Origin: Caldilineaceae bacterium
GTDB lineage: Bacteria; Chloroflexota; Anaerolineae; Caldilineales; Caldilineaceae
Direction: 5' to 3'
NCBI GenBank assembly: GCA_958295845.1
Contig: OY282376.1
Coordinates: 2,803,022 to 2,867,021 of the forward strand
Length of the DNA stretch: 64,000 nucleotides
Positions 57,128 through 64,000 of the stretch are shown here, in pieces. A model generated the notes under the pieces. That model did not search any database, had not been told where the DNA came from, and worked only from the letters and a program-made list of their open reading frames with translations. Every line of letters starts with the position of its first letter. Within the stretch, counting starts at the first letter, position 1. The translations under genes were made by a program, and so were the position numbers.

Positions 57128-57730
57128 TCAGGCCTGCGCCGAGGTGATCCACTGAACAGCGCTCTCGGGCGTTTCGTGGCTGAGCAGGTCATCGATGAGC
57201 TGTGAGGGATCGTCTGCGACGACGAGCAGACGGCTATACCTCTCGGCGATGAAGCCCTGCTCGATCTGGTGGTCAAGCAGTTGGCGCAGGGGATCGTAGA
57301 AGCCGTTAACGTTGAGCAGGCCCATGGGTTTGTTGTGAATGCCCAGCTGGATCCAGGAGATCGTTTCGAACAGCTCTTCGAGCGTGCCGATCCCCCCGGG
57401 CATGGTGATGAAGGCGTCGGCCAGCTCGGCCATACGGGCCTTGCGCTGGTGCATGGTCTCGACGACCTCGATGTGACCGATAGTTTCGCCGGCTATCTCC
57501 TTGGCTGCGAGAGGCGCTGGGATGATTCCGTAGACGGTTGCGCCGGCTTCGAAGGCGGCCCTGCTGACGGCGCCCATCAGGCCCAGGTTGCCGCCGCCGT
57601 AGACGAGCCCGTAGCCCCTGCGGGCGATTTCGGTTCCCAGGGCAGTGGCCTGGCGGGCATAAAGTTCGTCGGCCCCGTCGCTGGAGCCACAGAAGACGCA
57701 GATGCGATCGATGCGGCGCAGTTCGCTCAT
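57128..57730 (-). CDS. LOG-family nucleoside-5'-monophosphate phosphoribohydrolase
   Basis: A 200-residue TIGR00730/LOG Rossmann protein. Family members hydrolyse AMP or cytokinin nucleotides to the base plus ribose-5-phosphate. Diagnostic blocks are ICVFCGSSDGADELY, YGLVYGGGNLGLMG, MHQRKARMAELADAF and PGGIGTLEELFE. It starts 2 nt after the mtnA stop and is therefore cotranscribed. In this operon it could turn AMP from the adenosine-kinase-like enzyme into adenine and ribose-5-phosphate, an inference from family and context. Confidence 0.9.
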   Translation of the reverse strand: MSELRRIDRICVFCGSSDGADELYARQATALGTEIARRGYGLVYGGGNLGLMGAVSRAAFEAGATVYGIIPAPLAAKEIAGETIGHIEVVETMHQRKARMAELADAFITMPGGIGTLEELFETISWIQLGIHNKPMGLLNVNGFYDPLRQLLDHQIEQGFIAERYSRLLVVADDPSQLIDDLLSHETPESAVQWITSAQA

Positions 57731-57732
57731 GG

Positions 57733-58824
57733 TTATCCTCTTTCGGACCTCTCGGCAAGTATTGCGGCCCGCCCTTTTTCTACGGCGTTGCGCAAGCTTT
57801 GGCCGAAAGGTGGGTAGCAGATGCCCTCCTCGGTGACGATCCCGGTCAGGTAGCGGTGGGGCGTTATGTCGAAGGCCGGGTTGTAGACGGGCACGTCGGT
57901 GGGGGCGATTGCACGCGCCCCAATTTCGGCCACCTCTTCGGCGCCGCGTTCTTCGATTGGGATGTGGTCACCGTCGGGAAGGTCCAGGTCAACGGTGCTG
58001 GTGGGTGCGACGCAGTAGACGGGGATGCCGTTTTCTCTGGCGACGACGGCGATCTTGTAGGTGCCGATTTTGTTGGCGACATCGCCGTTGGCGGCGACGC
58101 GATCGGCGCCGAAGACGACCACGTCGACCTGGCCGGTGCGCATGAGGTGGCCGGCGGCGTTGTCGGCGATGAGGTGCATGGGCACTTCGGCGCGCATGAG
58201 CTCCCAAGCGGTCAAGCGGGCGCCTTGCAGGCGGGGCCGGGTCTCGTCGACCCAGACGTGGATCTGTTTTCCCTGTTCCTGGCAGGCGTAGATGACGCCG
58301 AGGGCGGTGCCGAAGTCGACGGTTGCCAGGGAACCGGTGTTGCAATGGTGGAGGAGGTTGGCGCCGTCGGGGACGACTGCGGCGCCGTTGAATCCCATGC
58401 GGCGGTTGATTTGAACGTCTTCGTCGGCGAGTGCCTCGGCTTCGGCGAGCAGTGCCTCGCTCAACTCGCGGGTGGTGGTCTGTGCGGTCGAATCATCGCC
58501 GGCAATGTCTTCGGCCACTGTGAGGAGGCGGCGTGTGGCCCAGCTCAAGTTTACGGCGGTGGGTCTGGCAGCGTCGAGCGTTTCCTTGGCCTGGCGGAGG
58601 TCGTTGAGCAGGGCGGTGGTGTCGGCGGCGTCGCTGAGTCGGGCGGCCAGGGCCATGCCGTAGGCGGCGGTTGCGCCGATGGCGGGCGCGCCCCTTACGT
58701 ACATGTCGCTGATGCTGCGAGCGACCTCGGCAACGGTTGGAAACTCGGCGATCACTTCTTCGCCGGGCAGCAGCCGCTGATCTATCAACTTTACTTTTCC
58801 GTCCTGCCAGTAGACGGTGCGCAT
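57733..58824 (-). CDS. mtnA: S-methyl-5-thioribose-1-phosphate isomerase
   Basis: MtnA isomerises methylthioribose-1-phosphate to methylthioribulose-1-phosphate in methionine salvage. The 363-residue protein shows [37 protein letters not shown] (active-site Cys), and [20 protein letters not shown] (catalytic Asp); all are diagnostic. The ATG at 58824 is chosen: a longer reading would translate the terminator hairpin. AAGGGAG precedes it. First gene after the SAM-I riboswitch. Later mtn genes are not in the window. Confidence 0.95.
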   Translation of the reverse strand: MRTVYWQDGKVKLIDQRLLPGEEVIAEFPTVAEVARSISDMYVRGAPAIGATAAYGMALAARLSDAADTTALLNDLRQAKETLDAARPTAVNLSWATRRLLTVAEDIAGDDSTAQTTTRELSEALLAEAEALADEDVQINRRMGFNGAAVVPDGANLLHHCNTGSLATVDFGTALGVIYACQEQGKQIHVWVDETRPRLQGARLTAWELMRAEVPMHLIADNAAGHLMRTGQVDVVVFGADRVAANGDVANKIGTYKIAVVARENGIPVYCVAPTSTVDLDLPDGDHIPIEERGAEEVAEIGARAIAPTDVPVYNPAFDITPHRYLTGIVTEEGICYPPFGQSLRNAVEKGRAAILAERSERG

Positions 58825-58850
58825 ATCTGGCACTCCCTTCACCAAAATGA

Positions 58851-58878
58851 AACCCCTCCGGGGTGATCCAGAGGGGTT
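58851..58878 (-). terminator. Expression-platform hairpin between SAM riboswitch and mtnA
   Basis: AACCCCTC (58871-58878 on the complement) pairs with GAGGGGTT (58851-58858), an 8-bp perfect stem, followed on the transcribed strand by TTCATTTTGG. It is placed after the aptamer as an S-box intrinsic terminator would be, although the U-run is interrupted. Confidence 0.7.
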
Positions 58879-58894
58879 CGTGTACACAGGGCAA

Positions 58895-59111
58895 TCTCAT
58901 CTTTCGAGCCAAACTGACTCGTCGGAATTGGCACCTCTGGAGGAAACCCAGCGGAACTGAACGGAGACAGCAGCCTGCGTATAGGGCCCGATTTGGGATA
59001 AGCGGGCCGTTAGGTCTGAGGCGCCATCTACCGGTCAGCAACCGAGAACCGGGACTCCGGCAGGTTGCCGGGGGATCATCGGGCCGGTCCCTCCCCCCGC
59101 TCTGGATAAGA
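58895..59111 (-). ncRNA. SAM-I (S-box) riboswitch aptamer
   Basis: The transcribed strand shows the S-box core in order: CTTATCCAGAG, GGGGGAGGGACCGGCCC, GATGA, CCCCCGGCAACC, a long P3 arm of about 110 nt, then GGTGCCAATTCC and the closing GATGAGA, which pairs with TCTTATC (P1, one G-U). All strongly conserved SAM-I nucleotides I could check are present. It lies between a good promoter and mtnA, with a terminator-like hairpin downstream; high SAM should reduce read-through. The P3 arm is unusually long. Confidence 0.93.
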
Positions 59112-59141
59112 GAAGTCGATTTCTAAGGTTCTTCTGGAGAC

Positions 59142-59171
59142 AGATTAGCATAGGGCGGTCGTGTATGTCAA
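59142..59171 (-). promoter_or_regulatory. Promoter for the SAM riboswitch-mtnA operon
   Basis: On the complement TTGACA (59166-59171) is followed after 18 bp by TAATCT (59142-59147). Transcription would start about 25 nt before the riboswitch P1 stem. Confidence 0.6.
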
Positions 59172-59367
59172 GAGGTAAACCGGAGTCTGGGCAGGGCAAA
59201 GGCGTTCGAGTTTCTGCGTTAAACGTAGTTATGATGTGCATCCACATGGCTCGTTCAATTGCCTTGCTATTAGCCGCCCGAGCCTCGGGTTCGGTAGCCT
59301 TCTGGTGACCTGCCCCCAAGACTGGTCCCCGCATAGTGTTTATATTGGGCCGTAGAAAGGGGGGAAT
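59172..59367. other. Gap upstream of the SAM-cycle operon, no gene
   Basis: No gene or motif recognised besides the promoter at its left edge. It separates the minus-strand operon from the IS remnant. Confidence 0.4.
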
Positions 59368-59508
59368 TTGGCGAGGAAGGGACATACGCCGGAGCAGGAG
59401 ATCAACAAGCTGAGAGAGGTTAAGGCGGTGATAGCCGAGGTCGGCACAGTGGCTGGGGCCGCCGGGGCCTTAGGCACTCTCGCCTGCCGACCCTATCCCC
59501 GTGCTTGA
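59368..59508 (+). pseudogene. IS3-family OrfA remnant
   Basis: Starting TTG at 59368, the frame reads ARKGHTPEQEINKLREVKAV, followed by IAEVGTVAGAAGALG, which matches the first 40 residues of IS3-group OrfA proteins (ARKRHTPEQIINKLREAEV...). It then diverges and stops at 59506-59508. The helix-turn-helix is cut off and no OrfB follows, so this is a short fragment of an insertion sequence. No terminal inverted repeats were identified. Confidence 0.75.
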
Positions 59509-60177
59509 CGGACTAAGATAACGGGTGTTACAAACATCGCAGGAAGGTCAGTCACAACCGCCTCTCACGATTTGATTGCCATCCTGTTCGGATGGGGCTA
59601 CAATTGTCCCAGTCACTCTTTTTTCAGACTGGTAGGATACCAGTGGCAGAACACTGGGTTACCCCCCGATTTTCAAGTGTAACAAGTATGTAAGCGACTT
59701 CGTGCCGCACCGCCACCTGAATCCCTAGACTCGTTATGCGGCACTTTTTCCAAATACCGATTCCGCACACCCATCGGCAAGTGGAAACTTGATTGCACAT
59801 TACTTGCTGAAGTCTTCGATTTTCTGGTTATCAGTACTATTGTAGCTAAAGTTTGGTGCTACGCCAGTTCCGTCGGGTATAACTCCACGCGGTCCCGGAC
59901 CAAACCACGTTATTGCAGTGGGCGAAACAGATCCAGACGAGCTTGACAGAACACAAAATTATATTATAATTCGTAGTCTCTACAGCAAACACCTTCAAGA
60001 GTGGGTTGTACAGTCTCTCCCCAAGTAAATTAGGCTATTATTGAAGAGACGCCCCATATCATGATGTAAATGCCTCTTGCTCTGATTTTCACCTGCTTGA
60101 CTACTCGCAAATTTATGCTCTAGTTGCATTTGGATATGAAGGCGCAGCGGCTGCGCGTCGGGGGTTCGGGAGGTACT
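59509..60177. other. AT-richer gap before the dehydrogenase operon
   Basis: No gene recognised. Small hairpins such as ACTGGT-AGGAT-ACCAGT (about 59629) are present. Base composition is visibly lower in GC than the flanks. It contains the operon promoter at 59943-59970 and then a leader of about 200 nt with no identified riboswitch. Confidence 0.5.
59943..59970 (+). promoter_or_regulatory. Strong sigma-70-like promoter
   Basis: Perfect TTGACA (59943-59948) and TATAAT (59965-59970) with a 16-bp spacer, on the strand of the dehydrogenase operon. It is the best promoter match in the window. Confidence 0.75.
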
Positions 60178-61392
60178 GTGGCGAATCAAGTCATTCTACC
60201 CAAGCTTACATACGAAATGGAGGAGGGCCGCATCGCAGAGTGGCTTTGCGAAGAAGGCAATGCGGTTGCCGCCGGTCAAGCGCTCTTCGTAGTGGAAACC
60301 GACAAGGCCTCCGTCGAGGTGCTAGCAGAGGAGACCGGGACACTCCTGAAAGTGCTGGTACCTATCGACGCGACTGTCCTTGTCGGCGCCGCTGTCGCGT
60401 GGATCGGCGCCCCCGGCGACGCCATCCCCGAGGCCGAGGCGTTGCAGCCGCCCAAGGAGCAAGAAGCAGTCAGCTCTCCCCAGGACATTACTGTCACCTC
60501 TGGAGATACTGTTACCTCTGGAGCTCGGGTGGCAGTGGCTGCGTCCCCCGTGGCCAAGCGCCTGGCGCGTGAACTCGGTATTGACTTGGAGGATGTGCAG
60601 AAGCATGTTGGGCAAAAGCGAATACGCGAGGGTGACGTAAGGGCGTACGCTGATGCCCGCAGCACGGCAATGGACACAGACGGGCCAGAAGCTGCTGGTG
60701 ACATTGAATTCGAGCTGATTAAGCCTACGCCATTACAGCGTGCTATGGCCTCACACCTGAGCAAGGCCGCGGCTATACCACAGGCTGCAGCCGCCTGTGA
60801 GGTGAATCTAACTAGCCTGGAACTTTTGAGAAGCGAGCTTTCGGCTGACTGGGAAGCATCCCACGGGTTCCGCCTGTCTTTAACCCACATGCTGGCACTA
60901 TTGGTCGCCCATGCGTTGGAAAGCTGCCCCACATTGAACGCGACCTGGACGGATGAAGCTATTCGTCTTTACCGCACGATCAACTTGGGTGTGGCGATGG
61001 CTTCTGACCGGGGACTGGTCGTACCTGTCGTGCGGGGCGCTAACCAGCGCTCGCTGGCAGAGATAGCCGGTGAGATCGTCCGTTTGCAACGAGCCACAAT
61101 GGGTAACCGACTGCGCCCTCAAGACCTGGATGGCGGGACGTTCACGATAACCAATGTGGGCATGCTCGGCATCACGTTGTCGATCCCGCTGGTTAACCCA
61201 CCCCAGAGTGGTATCTTGGCCATCGGTGCAAAGCGAGACCAGTTGGTGCTGAAAGATGGTCAAGCGGTGACCATACCTGTGACTCTGATCACCGTGTCCT
61301 TTGACCACCGTGTGGTGGACGGGGTGGCTGCGGCGGCGTTCCTGCAGCGGCTCAAAGAGCTAATGGAGAATCCTCGGTCCGTTCTTGGCTAA
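60178..61392 (+). CDS. Dihydrolipoamide acyltransferase (E2) of a 2-oxoacid/acetoin dehydrogenase
   Basis: A 404-residue E2 core protein that carries acyl groups on lipoyl-Lys to CoA. Domains: lipoyl (about 1-78, VVETDKAS with Lys43), an Ala/Pro-poor Glu/Thr-rich linker, the E3/E1-binding domain (ASPVAKRLARELGIDLEDV, about 122-165), and the catalytic domain ending with SFDHRVVDGVAAAAFL (His...Asp-Gly motif, about 377). The GTG at 60178 follows GGGAGG; the ATG at 60124 adds 18 unrelated residues. E1 genes follow; E3 (lpd) is absent here. Confidence 0.92.
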   Translation: MANQVILPKLTYEMEEGRIAEWLCEEGNAVAAGQALFVVETDKASVEVLAEETGTLLKVLVPIDATVLVGAAVAWIGAPGDAIPEAEALQPPKEQEAVSSPQDITVTSGDTVTSGARVAVAASPVAKRLARELGIDLEDVQKHVGQKRIREGDVRAYADARSTAMDTDGPEAAGDIEFELIKPTPLQRAMASHLSKAAAIPQAAAACEVNLTSLELLRSELSADWEASHGFRLSLTHMLALLVAHALESCPTLNATWTDEAIRLYRTINLGVAMASDRGLVVPVVRGANQRSLAEIAGEIVRLQRATMGNRLRPQDLDGGTFTITNVGMLGITLSIPLVNPPQSGILAIGAKRDQLVLKDGQAVTIPVTLITVSFDHRVVDGVAAAAFLQRLKELMENPRSVLG

Positions 61393-61437
61393 CGACGAAG
61401 GCTGACCGCAGCATCGCGACCAAAAGGAGCTGTGACG

Positions 61438-62409
61438 ATGACAATAAGCGAAGAACTGATGTTGCAGATGTACCGATATATGGTATTGGGCCGCTTGTTC
61501 GAGCAATGTGCCGAGCAGCTTACTCACAGGGGGCTCATACCGGGTGCCTTTCACACGGGAATAGGCGAGGAAGCTACCCATGTCGGTGCCACCCTGGCAT
61601 TGACCCACAAGGACTATATCATCCCCACCCACCGCGGCCACGTGGCCGACATCATAAAGGGCGCCGAGCCCGGGCGGTTGATGGCCGAGATTTTGGGACG
61701 GGCAACGGGTTACTGTGGTGGTCGTGGTGGGAGCGTTCACCTAGCAGATGCGGCATCCAACAACCTCGGCGTGCAGGCGGTCCTTTCGGCCGCCTATCCG
61801 GTTGCGGTCGGTGCAGCGCTCACGCAGAAGCGTGCCAATACCGGGCGTATCGTCCTGGCCATGTTTGGTGATGGTGCTTCACTAATGGGCACGTTTCATG
61901 AGGCCCTGAACTTATCTGCAATCTGGCATCTCCCTGTCGTGTGGGTATGTGTCAACAACCAGTATGCTATGTCGACAAGCTTTGCCGAGGCATCGGCCAT
62001 AGCGAACGTGGCAGACCGGGCCAGCGCCTATAACATGCCCGGCCACGTTGTTGATGGCAATGATATCACGGTTGTATACGAAACCGTGCGCGAGGCGCGC
62101 GAGCGTGCTTTGGCCGGTGAGGGACCCACCCTCATCGAATGCAAGACCTATAGGCAAGGACACTCGACTTTCGATACAAATCCCTACAAGCCTCAGGAGG
62201 AGATCGACGCGTGGTCAAAACGCGATCCGATCACCCAGTTTGAGCAAAGGTTACGCGAGCTAGGTGTTTTGGATGAAGAGCTCATAACACAAATCGCAGA
62301 CGGGGTCCAGCGGCAGGTAGATGAGGCACAGGAATTTGCGTTGAATAGTCCTGAGCCTCCGCCTGAAGCGGGCGTGGAGTTCGTCTTCCGCTCAAGTGAG
62401 GTGGAATAG
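61438..62409 (+). CDS. 2-oxoacid/acetoin dehydrogenase E1, alpha subunit
   Basis: A 323-residue thiamine-diphosphate enzyme subunit. Diagnostic blocks: YRYMVLGRLFEQCAEQL, PTHRGHVADIIKG, GGRGGSVHLAD, and the TPP-binding GDGASLMGTFHEALNL ... VCVNNQYAMST motif. The ATG at 61438 is 8 nt from GGAG and is preferred over the GTG at 61432. The AcoA/BkdA/PdhA subfamily choice is uncertain; the short length and the GHST-containing RQGHSTFDTNPYKP resemble acetoin-dehydrogenase AcoA. Starts 45 nt after E2. Confidence 0.9.
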   Translation: MTISEELMLQMYRYMVLGRLFEQCAEQLTHRGLIPGAFHTGIGEEATHVGATLALTHKDYIIPTHRGHVADIIKGAEPGRLMAEILGRATGYCGGRGGSVHLADAASNNLGVQAVLSAAYPVAVGAALTQKRANTGRIVLAMFGDGASLMGTFHEALNLSAIWHLPVVWVCVNNQYAMSTSFAEASAIANVADRASAYNMPGHVVDGNDITVVYETVREARERALAGEGPTLIECKTYRQGHSTFDTNPYKPQEEIDAWSKRDPITQFEQRLRELGVLDEELITQIADGVQRQVDEAQEFALNSPEPPPEAGVEFVFRSSEVE

Positions 62410-62411
62410 CT

Positions 62412-63401
62412 ATGACCACTCGTGAAATTACTTTCAGAGATGCCCTTAACGAGGCTCTGCGAGAAGAGATGGCGCGCGAAGAGGGCGTTTTCATCATCGG
62501 TCAAGACATTTACGGCGGTCCGGGTGGATACCAGGGCGCCTTCAAAGTCACCAAGGGCCTGGCGGATGATTTTGAAGATCGACTCCTGGACACGCCCATG
62601 ATAGAGCAGACCATTGTCGGTGCCGCAGTAGGGGCGGCGATGACCGGCTCTCGCCCTGTGGCTGAAATCATGTTCGAAGACTTTATCACCCTGGCCATGG
62701 ATCTGTTGGTCAATACAGCCGCCAAGACACATTACATGACCGCGGGCCAGTACAGCGTACCTATTGTCGTGCGCGCTGCTTGCGGCGCGGTGGGTGTCGG
62801 TCCGCAGCATTCACAGACCTGGACCAGCTGGTTCATGCACATTCCAGGGCTTTACGTAGTCCTTCCTTCGACACCGTACGATGCCAAAGGCCTTCTCAAA
62901 ACCGCGATCCGGGATGACAATCCCGTTCTGTTCCTTGAGCACAAGAAGCTTTACAACGTGACGGGCAGCGTACCAGAGGAAGAGTACGAGATTCCGTTGG
63001 GCCAGGCGAGGGTCCTGTGCCCTGGCGACGACGTGACCCTTGTGGCAATTGGGTACATGGCTGGCCTGGCCACCCAGGTGGCGGGAACACTGCGCGACCA
63101 AGGACTTTCGGTCGAGGTGATTGACCCGCGTTCACTGGCCCCATTGGATATGGAGACGATATTCCAATCGGTACGCAAAACTCACAAGGTCGTCGTCGTG
63201 GCTGAAGATTGTAAGACCGCGGGCCCGACGGCGGAGATAGCGGCTCTCATCAGTGAAGCCTGTTTCGAGTACCTGGACGCGCCGGTCGGCCGCGTTGGAG
63301 CCAAGGATGCACCCATCGCACACAACGTTGGCATGTCCGAATACATCCTGCCTGATGCCACCGATATCCACGAGGCCGTCCAAAGTGTAGTTGCCTGGTA
63401 G
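62412..63401 (+). CDS. 2-oxoacid/acetoin dehydrogenase E1, beta subunit
   Basis: A 329-residue transketolase-like beta subunit that pairs with the alpha chain 2 nt upstream. Motifs: ITFRDALNEALREEMAREEG, DTPMIEQTIVGAAVGAAMTG, RAACGAVGVGPQHSQTWTSW (TPP-site His), and a C-terminal transketolase domain (VIDPRSLAPLDMETI). The gene is complete. With E2 and E1-alpha it forms a three-gene operon (E2-E1a-E1b), differing from the usual E1a-E1b-E2 order. Confidence 0.92.
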   Translation: MTTREITFRDALNEALREEMAREEGVFIIGQDIYGGPGGYQGAFKVTKGLADDFEDRLLDTPMIEQTIVGAAVGAAMTGSRPVAEIMFEDFITLAMDLLVNTAAKTHYMTAGQYSVPIVVRAACGAVGVGPQHSQTWTSWFMHIPGLYVVLPSTPYDAKGLLKTAIRDDNPVLFLEHKKLYNVTGSVPEEEYEIPLGQARVLCPGDDVTLVAIGYMAGLATQVAGTLRDQGLSVEVIDPRSLAPLDMETIFQSVRKTHKVVVVAEDCKTAGPTAEIAALISEACFEYLDAPVGRVGAKDAPIAHNVGMSEYILPDATDIHEAVQSVVAW

Positions 63402-63483
63402 GCGTAGGCGCAAGGCAGGGGAGCTCCATTTCTCATACCTCCCTAGGATCTACGCGTACCCGGCCTGACCCAGCCGGCGACCT

Positions 63484-64000
63484 CTAGACCATCGCCCTGG
63501 GATAAGCCGGACCTTCCGTCCTGGCCGCTTCGTAGGCGGCCATCGCCACCTGGATCGTCTTCTTGGCGAACTCGGCGTCGAGGTCGGGCTGTCTATCCTC
63601 GATTATGCTGTCGATGAAATCGCTGGCAGCTCCGTTGAACCCCTCGATAAAGTCCGAGGGAACCTCGATGCCTTCCGTCTCGGTCCCTTTTATCAGCAGG
63701 ACCGGGGGAAAATCCAGCAGCTCAGCAATGCTCCGCGTCACGTGGATAGAGCCCTTAGAGCCGTGTATCTCCATGTAGTCGTCGCCCGCGAAGTACTTAG
63801 TGCGGACCGTCATGTGCGGCGCGTAGACGTAGTCGCACATCCCCAAGCAGTCCATTGCTTCGAACTTCCAGATGAGCGCCGACGGCATCTCCATGAAGTG
63901 CTCCTGGGTTTTGCCGACAATCCCGAAGACCTTCTCGATATCTCCGACCCACTTCATGGCGGTCGCGAATTTGTGCACACCGTCTTCAAACACGATGCCC
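63484..64000 (-). CDS. Gfo/Idh/MocA-family oxidoreductase, C-terminal part
   Basis: A partial NAD(P)-dependent sugar/inositol-type oxidoreductase: the frame is open to the window edge, so the N-terminal Rossmann domain lies beyond it. Visible is the C-terminal beta-sheet domain with FEDGVHKFATAMKWVG, KGSIHVTRSIAELL, and a PSDFIEGFNGAASDFIDSI helix, typical of the family. Convergent with the dehydrogenase operon (82-nt gap). Substrate unknown. Confidence 0.85.
   Translation of the reverse strand, partial: GIVFEDGVHKFATAMKWVGDIEKVFGIVGKTQEHFMEMPSALIWKFEAMDCLGMCDYVYAPHMTVRTKYFAGDDYMEIHGSKGSIHVTRSIAELLDFPPVLLIKGTETEGIEVPSDFIEGFNGAASDFIDSIIEDRQPDLDAEFAKKTIQVAMAAYEAARTEGPAYPRAMV

Noticed and set aside
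57799..58866. 355-aa open frame on the + strand opposite mtnA
   Set aside because: Antisense shadow of mtnA; no motifs.
59995..60189. 64-aa minus-strand open frame upstream of E2
   Set aside because: No ribosome site, overlaps the leader on the opposite strand, no family.

Overview
The window looks like chromosome from an uncultured Caldilineaceae-like Chloroflexota. This is inferred from gene content only: Tat/lipobox sugar-binding proteins with paired CUT1 permeases, fur-linked metal ATPase, Clp, rml and SAM-cycle genes, and moderately high GC. No rRNA is present to confirm it. The left edge holds yidC (5'-truncated), jag, a PfkB kinase, parA and parB, an order typical of the replication-origin neighbourhood, so oriC probably lies just upstream. 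Up to about 59 kb the + strand appears G-rich whichever strand is coding.

Layout: 1-5.5 kb, insertase and chromosome-partition genes plus a degenerate isoprenyl-synthase relative. 5.5-10.1 kb, ATP-grasp, YggX, Fmt-like, mannonate dehydratase and a dehydrogenase. 10.1-11.7 kb, an accessory patch with a broken AbiEii-type gene and dispersed palindromic repeats. 11.7-20.4 kb, a minus-strand block of a cytoplasmic phosphodiesterase and two complete sets of sugar ABC permeases and binding proteins, with no ATPase. 20.4-31.6 kb, an unrecognised 1-kb gap, an aldo/keto reductase, a rifampicin-phosphotransferase-like enzyme, malate synthase, and a subtilase with a separate propeptide-like protein. 31.6-40 kb, ClpC, a Fur/PerR regulator coupled to a P1B-4 metal exporter with two matching operators, RecO and a K+ channel. 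40-50 kb, rmlA/rmlB, Wzz and CpsD exopolysaccharide genes, mutS2, era and a tRNA Pro-Gly-Met cluster.

The most coherent system is at 50.9-59.2 kb on the minus strand. A promoter and a convincing SAM-I (S-box) riboswitch precede mtnA, then a LOG-family nucleotidase, a peptidase E relative, an adenosine-kinase-like PfkB, a GNAT, ahcY, metK and a TPR membrane protein, all closely spaced. This joins SAM synthesis, SAH hydrolysis, adenosine salvage and methylthioribose salvage under one possible SAM-sensing leader.

Beyond 59.2 kb the character changes: a 1-kb AT-richer gap with an IS3 orfA remnant, loss of the + strand G excess, then a 2-oxoacid/acetoin dehydrogenase operon (E2, E1-alpha, E1-beta) and a truncated Gfo/Idh/MocA oxidoreductase. 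This may be a transfer or rearrangement boundary. All assignments come from reading motifs; no database search was possible.
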